64,000 nt of DNA from Capsaspora owczarzaki ATCC 30864 (GCF_000151315.2 NW_011887292.1:3276366-3340365); one strand, 5' to 3'; shown: positions 21,901-33,600, numbered from the stretch's first letter. Numbers and translations are program-made. The notes: a model not told the origin generated them from the letters alone.

Positions 21901-22450
21901 CCTTCCTTGCGCTCATTTCGGACGGTTTGGGTCTGGTCAAGCTAAAACCTGGGCCCTCGGGGCAATTGGACAGCATTGAAGACATGAACACTTGGACAAT
22001 CATCAGCTCTGGTATGTTTGTGCCTTTGGTCTCCTCACAGAAACCATGGTCACTCATTGACGATGTTTTTTTTTCTTTCTTTTCGTTTGTTGGCAACCAG
22101 AACGTGTGCAGTATACCTTCTGCGAGCCTGCAGAGCCAATTAGTGGTCCCGTCACGCCGGTTCCGTTGGTCGAGTTTGTCAAGGTGCAAAACCGCCGCAT
22201 GGTCGAAATCCATGGTGAAAACTTTGCTCCCAACTTGCGAGTGTGGTTTGACGATGTACCTGCCCAAACGCTCTACCGTTGCGAGGAGTTCTTGATGTGC
22301 ACTCCGCCAACGTTTGCCGAATTCACCAACGGTGCATCCACGCATTGTCGCAAGCGCACTGTCGCGCAGCTGTCACTCGTTCGTGCAGATGGTGTTGTAT
22401 TTGCGCTCGACAAGACGTTCGTGTACGAGCCCGAGCCAATGGGTCGCTGA
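18197..22450 (+). CDS. RBPJ: CSL transcription factor (RBP-J/Suppressor of Hairless/LAG-1)
   Basis: Ten exons are inferred: 18197-18724, 19915-20447, 20559-20579, 20669-20770, 20880-21081, 21167-21269, 21342-21485, 21617-21751, 21844-22011 and 22101-22450, giving 761 residues. Residues 1 to about 355 are Gln/Pro-rich from CAG/CAA tracts. The CSL core follows. The Rel-like N-terminal domain holds [17 protein letters not shown] and the [12 protein letters not shown] and [16 protein letters not shown] segments. The beta-trefoil has [17 protein letters not shown]. The C-terminal IPT/TIG domain has [10 protein letters not shown] and [12 protein letters not shown]...LYRCEE. Animal CSL binds GTGGGAA sites and switches between repressor and Notch-driven activator; a unicellular host implies Notch-independent work. 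Intron 1 is 1.19 kb; exon 3 is only 21 nt. Confidence in identity is very high, and in each splice site moderate to high. Confidence 0.95.
18916..18951. repeat. Poly(T) tract in RBPJ intron 1
   Basis: About 36 consecutive T, the longest homopolymer seen in the window. It lies within the first intron of the CSL gene. Confidence 0.9.
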
Positions 22451-22652
22451 TCGTTGAAGGTGTTACATTTCTTTTTTTTGCGTTTTCTTATGACATGATT
22501 TGTATTTGACCAACCCGCTATTCATTGTAATGTACTCTCTTTTTTTTTTTCCGATTCTTGATTGTTTCGCTTTGGATACCGACACAAAGAAGCAATAGCA
22601 CTCTCTTCATCTTTTTTTTTTTTTTTTCCTTCAACGCTTTCTTCATTGAGCT

Positions 22653-25600
22653 ATGGCTGGTGAAGCCGCATCGCTCGCCGTCGGACCTGCCGACCTCGCG
22701 ACCCCCACCCGCGCTCCAGCCACGTCCTCGTCGTCGTCGTCAGCAGCAGCAGCAGCAACAGTTGAGAGCACAAGCATCGAGGTTCCGGACAGTGCTGCCG
22801 CGCACTCTCCTGCCTCTGCGGGCGGTGCTGCTGAAGGAGGAAGTGGCGTGTCGTTGCACAGCACTCCGACCGGGTCGCTGGTGCCACTGTCACAGCAGTC
22901 GCCCGCGTTCACTGGTGCAAGTGCTCCAGCAGCGGCAGCAACAAGAACGGCAGCAGCAGCAGCAACGACAGCATCCCCATTGGCGTCGCCGTTGGACGGC
23001 TCGGATGCACTGCCTGCTGCGACTGAGCAACGCGAACAACAACCACAGGAACAACAGCAACAACAGCAGCAGCAACAACAGCCTCCTCCGACGCCGTCGC
23101 ACTTGTCCCATCTGACAACGCGCATGCAGCTGCACGTGTCACCAAGCAGACGACAGAGCTCGCTGAGCCTGACGGAAGCGACTGCCGGTACCCAATCGCC
23201 GCGAAATGCGTCACCCGCAAACTCCGACGGCTCCCAGAACAGCCCCAGCACGGCCACCGCCACCGCCACTGCGCCCATGGGAGACCTCCCAAAGCGGCGA
23301 TCGTTCTGGGGTGCGCTGACTGGAGCGCCGCAGGATGCGCTGTCGAGTACTTCTGCCGCCGCCAACTCCCTGAGGCCGAAATCCCCGCCGAATCCCAATC
23401 TGAACACTTCACGAGCGTCACTCGCTGCTGCGACCTCCACGACGGCTCTTCCGCGGGACGACGCACAAGAAGCAGTTCACGGAGCAGAGGGCAGGCCTTC
23501 ATCGCTCCACTCCGCCAAGTACAGCCGATTCAACTCAGCCGCGACGGACACGGAGGGCAGCTCCGATGACTTCGACGACGACGACGACGATGATGATGAT
23601 GACGACGATGCGTATGGCACGCGCGTGGATCTCCGACGAGCTGCACGCGAGTCAGCCTACGTGCAGGCAATGCGCGACGGGCGACGTACTTTTGCCTTCC
23701 GCCAGGCCATGAAGGTGAGCAGAAGCCTTCACGCGTCGGACGAGAAGGGTCTGCACAGCGCGGAAGCCCAGAAGAGGCGCGAGTCTGCCTTGCTGCAAAA
23801 CCTGCCAAGGCCGTCGTCCGTCCCGCTGGCCGATCGCATTGTTGTGACCGAGGCCATTCCCAACGTGCGCGACATTGGCGGTATGGCCTCTGTCGAGTTT
23901 CCGTGCTTTGCCGTCCGTCCAGGGCAGCTCCTGCGCTCGTCTCGCCCGGACTTTGCCACCCGAAACGACGTGGCCATGCTGACCGAGCGCATCCATCTGC
24001 AAACGATCATTGACCTGCGTGGAAAGGAGGAAGGCACGGCGCAATCTGGCAGCATTGTTGGACCGCGCCTCCTCGATGCCATCTACTATGTGCCCGAAGA
24101 CCACCGGTATCGTCGGCACCACCGGCAACTCTCTGGCAACAGCAATCTGCTGACTATTGCAGAAAAAGCCGGCCCTGAGCAATCCGCGACGAGGAATGAG
24201 GCTGCCATTCTTGCGCCCCAGGCCGTGTCCCGCCACATTCACGCAGACGTGATGAACGTGGTTCCTCCGCCCGGAGCACCCCTTCCCACGCCCGCCCCAA
24301 GTGCTGTCGCGGAAGGTACATCCCCGACCTGCCACGCCATTACTCTTGCGGGCGAAGAGTGCGCATCCCGTGCAAATGCCGAAACAGCGCCTTCAACTGC
24401 TGAAGGAGTCGCATCAGAATCGACTCCTGGCTCGCCCCAGCCGCGAGCTTCGGATGGAAGGCTGTCCACCAGTTCCTCGCGGCAGTCTGTCGGCGGCGGC
24501 AGCCTGTCCAACAGCTCGTCTCAGAACAGCATGGTTCGTGCGATTGGCAAAACGATGACGCTTTCCCCTCCCGCTGTGCTCCAAGCGCGAAGAATGTCGC
24601 TGATCGAAATGGAGGGCCTTGTGCGGAAAAAGTACCACATTCAGTTCATTGGCCTCGGCTTTATTCGCAACGCCGTTTGGGCGCGAGTTCCCATGCTGAC
24701 CAAGGTCGGCGTTGTTGGCTTTGGCATCATGGACAAGGTGTTTAGCACAAACAACGCGCGCACGCTAGTCCTCAACTCGGTTGTCAACAAGCGCGGCATT
24801 GCCCAACAGTACGAGGATTTTGTAGATTACTGCGGCCGCAACATTGCTCGTGCGGTGGCCGTGCTCGCGCTTCCGGGAAACTTGCCTGCCCTCGTCCACT
24901 GCATGCACGGCAAGGATCGCACCGGCATTATTATTGCGATGGTGTTGGGGTTGCTCGGCGTGTCGGATGAGGACATTGCCGATGACTATGCTGCCACCGA
25001 GGAAGGACTTCGCCCGATCGAGGACCGCGTGCGGACTGAAATCTGCGGTGTGGGCTTGGCCGACGAGTTCCGCCACGCTCGCCGAGAGACAATGCTGCAT
25101 CTCATGCAGTACCTGCGCTTCCGGTACGGCAGCGTCAGCGACTACCTCACCCTGCACGGCTTTGCGCTGCTCGATCAAAACCGCCTTCGCCGCAAGATGC
25201 TTGTGGACACGACGGACGTGGAGAATGCCAGCCACAAACGGCAACGTCGCGCCCAGCGCCGTGCTTCTCGCCGTGCGACCGATGTTGCCCGCGCCTCCGC
25301 GCGTGCGGTGACGCATGCCGCAGAGCAGGCTGTCCAGTCTGTCGCGTCGCCGGCCGAAAAGCCCAAGACCGAGGCCGGTGGCTTTTCCATCGAGACGGCG
25401 CTCGCGTCTGCTGCGACAAGCATGTTCTCAAGTGCAGCAAATCCGCTCGCTGTGGCTGATGGGCCAACGCAAAAGATCCTCCACCATGCTCCAGAGCAGT
25501 TTGCTGACGCTGCCCCTGCAGGCCCACGCTCTGCTCTTCATTCTGGTACAATGTCCATCCAGACTGCGCTTCGCTCTGCAGCCTTCCCAATGACTGCAGC

Positions 25601-25697
25601 GCTGGCTGCTGCGCCGGTCGTGGCCGACACCAATGTCCATTTCGGTGTGGTTGCTGAGCATGTTCTGGATGAGTCTGGCAGCTCCAGCAGTGAATAA
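22653..25697 (+). CDS. Large tyrosine-phosphatase-like protein (HCxxGKDRTG)
   Basis: A single exon encodes 1014 residues, starting 203 bp after the CSL stop. The first 300 residues are low-complexity (Ser/Ala/Gln/Thr-rich) with a nine-plus Asp run near residue 315. From about 390 the sequence is ITNVRD-like (IPNVRDIGGM), then LLRSSRPDF, then TIIDLRGKEE. This is the hallmark order of the bacterial/fungal-type tyrosine phosphatase family (Y_phosphatase3, MptpB-like). The P-loop VHCMHGKDRTGI lies near residues 748-759, with the nucleophilic Cys at about 750. A long insert (about 500-690) separates the two conserved halves. The C-terminal 180 residues are basic, then Ala/Ser-rich. Relatives dephosphorylate phosphotyrosine and/or phosphoinositides; the substrate is not predictable here. 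Confidence 0.85.
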   Translation: MAGEAASLAVGPADLATPTRAPATSSSSSSAAAAATVESTSIEVPDSAAAHSPASAGGAAEGGSGVSLHSTPTGSLVPLSQQSPAFTGASAPAAAATRTAAAAATTASPLASPLDGSDALPAATEQREQQPQEQQQQQQQQQQPPPTPSHLSHLTTRMQLHVSPSRRQSSLSLTEATAGTQSPRNASPANSDGSQNSPSTATATATAPMGDLPKRRSFWGALTGAPQDALSSTSAAANSLRPKSPPNPNLNTSRASLAAATSTTALPRDDAQEAVHGAEGRPSSLHSAKYSRFNSAATDTEGSSDDFDDDDDDDDDDDDAYGTRVDLRRAARESAYVQAMRDGRRTFAFRQAMKVSRSLHASDEKGLHSAEAQKRRESALLQNLPRPSSVPLADRIVVTEAIPNVRDIGGMASVEFPCFAVRPGQLLRSSRPDFATRNDVAMLTERIHLQTIIDLRGKEEGTAQSGSIVGPRLLDAIYYVPEDHRYRRHHRQLSGNSNLLTIAEKAGPEQSATRNEAAILAPQAVSRHIHADVMNVVPPPGAPLPTPAPSAVAEGTSPTCHAITLAGEECASRANAETAPSTAEGVASESTPGSPQPRASDGRLSTSSSRQSVGGGSLSNSSSQNSMVRAIGKTMTLSPPAVLQARRMSLIEMEGLVRKKYHIQFIGLGFIRNAVWARVPMLTKVGVVGFGIMDKVFSTNNARTLVLNSVVNKRGIAQQYEDFVDYCGRNIARAVAVLALPGNLPALVHCMHGKDRTGIIIAMVLGLLGVSDEDIADDYAATEEGLRPIEDRVRTEICGVGLADEFRHARRETMLHLMQYLRFRYGSVSDYLTLHGFALLDQNRLRRKMLVDTTDVENASHKRQRRAQRRASRRATDVARASARAVTHAAEQAVQSVASPAEKPKTEAGGFSIETALASAATSMFSSAANPLAVADGPTQKILHHAPEQFADAAPAGPRSALHSGTMSIQTALRSAAFPMTAALAAAPVVADTNVHFGVVAEHVLDESGSSSSE

Positions 25698-25993
25698 GGT
25701 TTGGTGGTTGGTGTTGTTGTTGTTGAACTAAGGTTTTTTGTTGTTGTAGTTGAACGAAGTTTGGGTCGAGTTTTTGTCGTTATGGTGTTGTTCGAGTGCT
25801 TTGGATTGGAACAAAGAAAAACATCGGTAGAAAAACAGACAAGTGTATTATTATGATGCAATGTACATGCGGTGCGGTGCGAAACAGAAAGGAGGAGGAA
25901 CCGAAAAAAAATGCAAACAAAAAAAAGGGGGGTCCGGATTTTTGTTCCATTCACATGCGATTTCAAAAGCACGCAGCAAAAGGTATGGCACGC

Positions 25994-28811
25994 TCAGAAA
26001 CGGTGCGAAAGGAGGGCGTGCACAATCGCATTCAGCTGATAGTGGTGCTGGGCAGCGAGACGCAGGTTCAGATCGGTGTCGATAAAGCCCATCTCGAACA
26101 GCTGCACGAGCACAGCGTCTTCGGGACGGATCGGCTGAGGAACCGGGGCGGGAGCAGGAGCAGGAGCGGGAGCAGGGGCAGCGACTGGAGCAGGCTGAGA
26201 AACGGCAGTCAGGTGAGGGGGCAGCTGGGGCGACGAAGAAACGTAAGGAGAGAACACGGGCGAGTTGGAAGGGAGCTGGACTTGCTCGGGCGCGTTCATG
26301 CTGAGGCGCAGCTGCGAAAGGTCTTCTTCGTCGTTGTCGTAGTTGCCATCGTCGTTGTCGTCGTCGTTGTCGTCGTCGTCATGGTCGTGGTCGCCATCAG
26401 CTTCATCGTCGCCATTGTCGTTGCTGCCGGGCAGAACAACAAAGCCGTCATCATCGCTCGCGACCGAAGGAGTGGTGGCAGCAGATGCAACGGGAAGAGG
26501 AGCGGGCACAGGGATCAAGGGCGCAGGCAGCGAGCGGGGAATTTCAGCGACGGGAGCCTTGACGGAGGCGGGAGCAGCAACGGCGGCAGCGGGAGGCGCG
26601 ATCGGTTGAACGGGAGCGGGGGTCACGAGCACATCGCACCAGAGGTTGTCGCCAAAGCGCTGCGCGGGCTCGCCATGCGCGAGGTGGAAGTAGGCAGCAC
26701 GACGACCAGCGACAGCGGGGGCAACCAGCTTGACGCCGACCACGACAAAGGCACCAGGAGCAACGCCGCCCAGGTTCTGGACTGGCGCGTTCGGGGCGCA
26801 GCGCAGCGCGGCCGAAATGCTGGTCGCCTCGACAATGCGAGTGCCCTCGGGCCAAGCCTCAGTGCCAGTGTTCTTGAGACGCCAGAACTTGTCAAACTCG
26901 CTGTTGGCCACCACGGCAGAGCCGTCCTGCAGGTTGACATCGTCGACAAAGGTCATGTTCATGATGGGCAGCTGGACAGGCTCGGGGGCGCGGGCAGAGG
27001 TCACACACACGGACGAGGGCGAGATGGCGGGAGCGGGAACGGGAACGGGAACGGGAAGGGGAGCGGCAGCAACAACAGCCGGGGTCGTCGACGTCGGAGT
27101 TGCAGCGTTGGAAACGTTGGCAACGGGAGCAGGAGTGAAGGTGGGCAGGGCGCCATTGGCCACGGCAACAAACGCCTGCGTGGCGGCCTCGCGTTCCTTC
27201 TGAGCAAGATACGGGCACTGGCGTTGGCCAGTCTGGGGATGACTCGCTTGCTGCTGCTGCTGCTGCTGCTGCTGATGCTGGTGGTGGTGGTGGCGATGGT
27301 GGCCATGGCCATGACCATGTCCGTGATGAGAACGGTGGCCGTGCACGTGAGCGTTCTGAGACTCGAGGTCGCTGTCGGTCGCGTACTCGCTCACGAGCGG
27401 GGGCAGCAGCGGCTCCTGGGTCGACAGCTGACGGCCAACAATGGGGTGGCGAATCTTGATGAACAGATGGGTCGGGTCGTGCGCGACCGTGCCTTCGCAA
27501 GCGGCGCACAGGTCAAAGTCTGAGCAGTGTCCGCACTTGTAGCGAATGCCACGAATGGCACTCCGGCAGCCGTCGCACTGCACGCGCGGGTGGAGCGCAC
27601 CTGTAACAGATATTCATCCATGGGGGTTGAGTGCAATTGGCTCAAAAGTTGAATCAAAGACACAGAAAACGAAAAAAAAAAAAAACGGAAAAAAAAAAAA
27701 CAGTTTAAAAAAATGGATGAAAAAGGAAATTGAAAACAAAAAACTGGTGACGGAAAATCCAAAGTCAAGAAAAACAAAGCAAAACAAGGGCAAAATAGTG
27801 GAAATTCGTATGGTTTCGAATCAAAATAAACCGATACCGAAAGTCGCTCCGAAAGCGATTTTGTTTACCAAATAAAAAGAAAAGAAACGAAAAAAAAACG
27901 CTTCACGTTCATCATCGATTTCGAATTGGTCTTTTGCTTTGTATTTTTTTGTCTCTCTTTTTGTTTTGAGCTCAAACGCTGCGATAATTGTGTTTACCTG
28001 CATTCGTGGCGGAAGCGGTCGTTGTGGCGGCGGCGGCGGCGGTGGTGGTGGAGGCGGAAGGGACGGCGGCAGAGACAGCGGCAAGGACGCCGCGCACAAT
28101 GGCGGGCACGGCAAGCGCTACAATCTCGCTCGCGGTCGCGCTGGCACTCTGGGTGTCCGCAGCCACGGCGCCCGTGGTCGTGGTGGTCGTCGCAGCCGCC
28201 TTGTTTTGGGGGGAGGCCGAGGCCGAGGTCGAGGTCGAGGTCGAGGACGAGCAGAAGGAAGCAGCTGAGGCTGATGACGTGAGCTTTGGCGAGACGGGAC
28301 CGCTGTTGCTGCTGACGCTGCTGCCGCTGCCCGCCGAGCCGTCCTGGGGCTGCTGCGAATGCTGGTGGCTGCACGCCGGCGCAGGGTTGGGGTTGACGGC
28401 GGCGGCCACGGCTGAGGCGGCGGCGGCCACGAGGGACGCGAGCGCGGGCAGCGGCGACACCAATGCCGACGACGACGATGACGACATGTCAGAGCACAAT
28501 TGCTGAGCCTGCGCCTGAGCCTGCTGCTGCTGCTGCTGGTGGGGAGCGACAACCACAAGCTTAATCACACGGTTGCCGACAACGTCGCGGCCGGCGCGGT
28601 TGATGGCGGCCTCGAGCTGCGCGTCGGTCGACAGCGCGCCAAGCTCAGGATAGTCGGCCTCGGTAATCACAAGCGACTCCACGTTGCTGCGCTGGTAGAA
28701 GAAGCCGATGCGCGCGCGCAGAGATGCAAGGGGTGCAGTCGTGGGGGGCTGGAACGTGAAGCGACGAAAGTCCAGGCCAAAGCGTGCCTTCACGGTGATT
28801 TCGCCGGGCAT
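25994..28811 (-). CDS. NBR1: NBR1-type selective autophagy receptor
   Basis: Two exons, 28811-27998 and 27600-25994, join in phase to about 806 residues. Residues 1-90 form a PB1 domain (ITVKARFGLDFRRFTF start, YPELG late). A Gln/Ser/Ala-rich linker follows. A ZZ zinc finger spans the splice junction at about 272-325 (HPRVQCDGC...IRYKCGHCSDFDLCAACE...HLFIKI). The NBR1-specific four-tryptophan (FW) domain lies around 490-605 (FDKFWRLKNTGTEAWPEGT...LGGVAPG...). A DDDGFVVLP segment near 660 fits an acidic W/F/Y-x-x-L LIR motif for Atg8 binding. A C-terminal UBA occupies the last 40 residues (LVQLFEMGFIDTD). The domain order matches animal and plant NBR1, which links ubiquitinated cargo to autophagosomes. 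The His-rich tract after ZZ is unusual. Confidence 0.93.
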
Positions 28812-30319
28812 TGTTTGCTGAAGTTTGAGAGTGAACGTCGAACGACCCGACAGCAACAACCAAAAAAGAGTGACTTGTTTCCAGAATTGATTTGTGATGA
28901 AATAAGTAGTTTTTTTTTTCGCCAAGCTGTTTCTGGAAAACAACAAGCAAGCAAGCAAAAGACGAAAAAGCCGGATATGCTGTGTGCCAAGACGTCTCAG
29001 GTTTGTTGTGCGACAGATGTGCTGTGTTGTGGTGCTGCGTCGTGGATGCGATTTGTCCTTGGTTGGATCTGCATGGGTGCTGCGATGATTTTTGGTGAAC
29101 GAGGGAATTGGTAGAATCGATTTCGAGAGTTTCGGAACAGAGTTTCGAGAAGCGTTTTGTGCTCGGAGTACTGTTCCGTTCTGTACTTTGGCTGCAGGCT
29201 CGTCCGCCGGATGCGCTTGTTTGTTGATTCAGTCTGCATGTGCGCTGCAGCGATTTTGGTGAATGAGGGAAGCGGGAGAGATCGACTTTGCGAGTCTCGG
29301 CACAATTTCGAGCAAGCTTGACGCTTTTCGGAGCAACCGTTTTGGCTGTATTACTCTGCGTGCCGATCGGAGCAGACGTGTAAGCTGCATAGCACCTTGT
29401 TCGCTGTTGGCTGTTTGCTTTTATTTATGCTGCTTGTCTGAGTCTGGGTGTTATGGGAATGCAATCGTGCTCCATCTCAGAGTTGCCGGACTTCCAGCAA
29501 ACTCTAGCTCCTGTTCGCCCTTCTTTGATCGTTTGTGTGGCCAGGATTTTCAAAATGTCACCTGTTGCGTCTGTGCACTAGCTCAATACATAAAAGCACT
29601 TTCCTATGAAACTAGAAGTTTCAACTCTGGTTGCAAACCTGACAAACAGCTCAATTGCGGTCAAGAAGAAGCTGCGGAATCCCTCTATTGCGTGTATGGC
29701 AAGCTCTCTTTGTGTTTGTGATATGCCAGCTATCATTGTTTGCCAGGGAGGAGTTGCTCTGCTGCGATCGCCATCCGAGACAAACGATCCGCCGCAAATC
29801 GTTAGTTTCCAGTCGGCCCTTAACGCCAATTAACCTACCCTGTTTTACCACTGCTCCCAGACGAAATCCAACCATCACTCGTTGTAGCAAATGTCGACAA
29901 AATCATTCCGTGGAAATGGCATGGAGCTGAAGCCATGTGGTCATCCTGATTCAGCTTAACAAAACACGCTGAAACTTTGTCGTGCAATAATTCGGTAACT
30001 ACACGTCTACGCCTAGCAACGGCGACGGAAAAGCACAAATAATGATATTTGTCATATAGGGATGTTAACGCTTGCGGAAGTGATGGCGCCAAGTTGACAA
30101 TGCGCACCAGACAAAAGTCGGCGTTGAACAAGTAGTTGGCGTTCTTCTCGATCCCTGTTTTCATCGATTTTCTGCCCCCGATCACGCTGTATGTCAATAA
30201 AGTGCAAAAAGCGAAAGCACTCCAATAGACCGGCAGTTCGATTGGAACGACCAAAACAAAAATGCTCTCAAGGAACGACGAAATGCGAAAAAAAAAAAAT
30301 CGAGCAAAAACAAAAAAAT
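28812..30319. other. Intergenic region upstream of NBR1 with a degenerate tandem repeat
   Basis: No convincing gene is seen in about 1.5 kb. ORFs of 80-150 codons occur on both strands (for example 29263-29721 + and 29835-30254 -), but none has family features or the GC-rich codon use of neighbouring genes. A diverged direct repeat is listed separately. A-runs near 30288-30300 precede the tRNA. Confidence 0.45.
29041..29336. repeat. Two-copy degenerate direct repeat (period about 165 bp)
   Basis: 29043-29165 and 29208-29336 share ordered blocks: a TCTGCATG-T/G-G segment, GATTTT(T)GGTGAA(C/T)GAGGGAA, then ATCGA(T)TT and CGAG(A/T)(G/C)T, then a TTTCGAG(A/C)A...GCTTTT end. Several small differences separate the copies. 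There is no coding potential common to both. Confidence 0.6.
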
Positions 30320-30391
30320 GGACTTGAACGGAGTCGAACCGCTGACCTCATCGATGCTAACGATGCGCTCTACCAAATGAGCTACAAGCCC
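30320..30391 (-). tRNA. tRNA-Ala (anticodon AGC)
   Basis: The minus strand folds into a complete 72-nt cloverleaf. The acceptor GGGCTTG pairs with CAAGTCC and includes the G3:U70 wobble that identifies alanine tRNAs. The D-arm is GCTC/GAGC. The anticodon stem CATCG/CGATG carries loop TTAGCAT (anticodon AGC). The T-arm has loop TTCGACT. There is no intron and CCA is not encoded. A run of A on the plus strand at about 30288-30300 gives the downstream oligo(T) terminator for RNA polymerase III. Confidence 0.97.
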
Positions 30392-30637
30392 TTAGATGCA
30401 TGTGCTGGTGGGCAGATTCCTAGTCGATTTATGACAAGAAGCAAGTCAAACACTTTGCAGATTGTTTGTGCTATTCTGCGAGACACTGTTGATCCAATTC
30501 ACCAAAAAACCCTCTCTTGCACAAATCACACAAAACAAAACCATCACCAGAAAACGACCAACAATTGCCGCTCTCGCTTCAGCTTCGTCGCACACTCTTT
30601 TTTTTTTTGAATCCCATCCAGTTTTCACGCGAAATCC

Positions 30638-33600
30638 ATGTCTGTCCCTTCCGTCGGTGACGCATCGCTCGATCAACTCGTGCAGCAGTGGCTGTCGCTT
30701 GACCAGGTCCGTCGATGAGTGCACCTGCTTGATCGACTTGTGTGTGCTGCATTCAATGCCAAACAGTTCACTCACTCGCCGATCTGAACACCATTGCTGC
30801 GCCGCAGAACCCCAAGACGCGCAAGGAAATCACCGATCTCGTCGAGGCCGGCAACAAGGCCGAGCTGCACACCCGCCTCGACGCCCGGATGGAGTTTGGC
30901 ACTGCTGGTGAGTAAGGAGCGGGTCATCACTCGACGAGCATCCTCGCACCTTAGCGCCAAAGCACGGGCCTGGCTGTGCGCAAATGCTCGATCGAGTTGT
31001 GTACAGGATGCAGAGTGCATTCTCCGAGGTTTGCTGAGGGATTGCTCAACGCTGCATGGCCTCGTTCTCATTCTAGGTCTGCGCGCTGCGATGGCCGCTG
31101 GATACTCGCGCATGAACGATGTCACCATCATCCAAACTGCTCAGGTATTGACAGATCTCGATGTCAATGAAGGAAGTTGGCACGGGTTTCTTGAGGGAAG
31201 TTGGGACGAGCTTTCTGCTGACAAACAACGCTTCACTTTTTTCCATGTTCAGGGTTTTGCTCGATATGTCGAGGACGTCCAGCCCGATGCCAAGTCCATG
31301 GGTGTGGCCATCGGCTATGACGCTCGCCACAACTCGCAGCGATGGGCTCAGTTGTCTGCTCTCGCGCTCGTGGCTCGTGGAATCAAAGTCTACCTGTTCA
31401 GCGCCATCTGCCCGACCCCGTTTGTTGTAAGATGGCTCTTGTTTTGTTAGCCTCCGGTTTTCTGGCACACAGTCATCCAGGTACTTTCCAAAGGGTTTAT
31501 AATCATCGCCACTCACAATTGTTTTTCGACGATTTTTCGGCGTTGGGAACGTATCGCAGCCGTTTGCCGTGTGCAAGTACAAGACAGCGGCTGGTGTGAT
31601 GGTCACGGCCTCGCACAACCCGAAGAACGACAATGGGTACAAGGTGTACTGGGGCAACGGTGCTCAGGTAGGAGGTCGCCGCTCGTGCGAATTGGGTGAT
31701 TGTTTTTGACTTTTTCGCCGCGCCCTGTTCCCGCCCTCAGATCATCTCCCCGCACGACAAGGGCATTGCCTCGCACATCGAGGAGAACCTGCAGCCCTGG
31801 CCGACGGCATGGGATGTGAGCGCGCTCGAGTCGAACGATGCTTTCCGAGCTCTCGTGGTCGATCCTCTCGCCGAAGTGACAGCGTCGTACATGGACGCCA
31901 TCCGCGAGCACTCCATTGAAGGGTATGGACTGTTGAACAATCATCGTATGATCATGGTTTGACAGCGCTGAATCTCTGACGGAAACTGACTTCCATTTGA
32001 CTCTGTCAGCTCGCCTCGCGATGCGATCAAGATCACGTACACTGCCATGCACGGAGTCGGTCTTGAGTTTGCCATGAAGGCCTATGAAACCTTTGGACTG
32101 CCTCCTTTCGTTCAGGTGGCGGAGCAGGTGAGTTTCCGGAGTTTCGTCCTCAAACCCGTTGGTATTTTTGCGGCTGAACGCCTCTTGCTGCGCTGTGTAG
32201 GTTCATCCTGATCCTGAATTCCCGACTGTCAAGTTCCCCAACCCCGAAGAGGGCAAGAGCGCGTTGGTATGGCATGATTGATTGACTTTATCTCACATTT
32301 CCGTCCACTCTCACGCTCACGCTCACTTCTGACATCTTGCTGCTTGTTCTCCCGGCTAGGACCTGTCGATTCGCACCGCCAATGCAAACGACAGCCCCGT
32401 GATTGTTGCCAACGATCCCGACGCCGACCGTCTGGCAGTGGCGGAGCGTCGTCCCGAGTAAGTGCAAAACGACGATTTCGCATGATGAAACCACAACCTG
32501 ACTCCAAACTGACCATCACACGTGCTGCAAACAACAGCGGATCGTGGAAGATTTTCACCGGAAACGAGATTGCAACGATCTTTGCTGGCTGGTTGCTCCA
32601 GCAGTATCTCAAGACGCATGCCGACGCTAGTAAGTGGCCGTTTTCTGTATCTGTCACAGATCTGGTAAATCGTGTCTTACCGTGGTTTCGTCGCACACTG
32701 TGACCAAATTTCCCTAGAGAACGCGGCTTGTGTGGCCAGTACCGTCTCATCCAAGTTCCTCAAACGGATGGCGGAAGTCGAGGGCTGTTATTTCGAAGAA
32801 ACTCTGACGGGCTTCAAGTGGATTGGCAACAAAGTGATTGAACTGCACGCCGCTGGCCGTGATATCATCATGTCCTTTGAGGAGGCCATTGGTAAGTTGG
32901 GCAGAACATGAAAACAACCGATCAATTGTCAAAAAAAAAAAATAACCAGCTTCTGACCCCTCGGCACCTCACCCTGCTTGACCAGGCTTCTCCGTGGGCA
33001 CTGTCGTGTTTGACAAAGACGGCGTGTGCGCATCTGCAGTCATGGGCCTTATCGCCAACGACCTCTACAGCCGCGGCAGCACCCTGATGCAGCAGCTCGA
33101 GGCCTTGTACCTGAAGTACGGCTACTTTGCGAGCTTGAACTCGTACTATCTGTGCTACTCGCAGCCCACCATCCAGAAAATCTTCCAACGCATTCGCAAA
33201 GACGAGCAGGTCAGTGCGCTGGCCTTCGAGAACCTTCGAGAACCGTCCGCTCAAACATGACTTGTTGACTTTCTGTTGTGGTTTTTTTTTTGTTTGACTT
33301 TCCTCTGCAGTACCCAACCTCCTGCGGTGGCGTGGCCATTCGCCACGTGCGTGACCTTACCACTGGATATGACAACTCCAAGCCCGGAAACAAGGTGAGA
33401 CATCTGAATGTCCATGGTGCCTAGAAAAAAAGCACTGACGCGTGTGCCAATTCATGCAGGCTACGCTTCCCACCTCGTCCTCGAGCCAAATGGTTACGTT
33501 TACGTTTGAAAACGGCGCTGTCATTACCATCCGTACCAGCGGTACCGAGCCCAAGATCAAGTACTACACTGAGCTCCGTGGCGACGCAAGCAGCGTGTAA

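Noticed and set aside
29835-30254. 139-codon minus-strand ORF with a hydrophobic start
   Set aside because: No family features, AT-rich codon use unlike confirmed genes, and no splice partners; likely chance.
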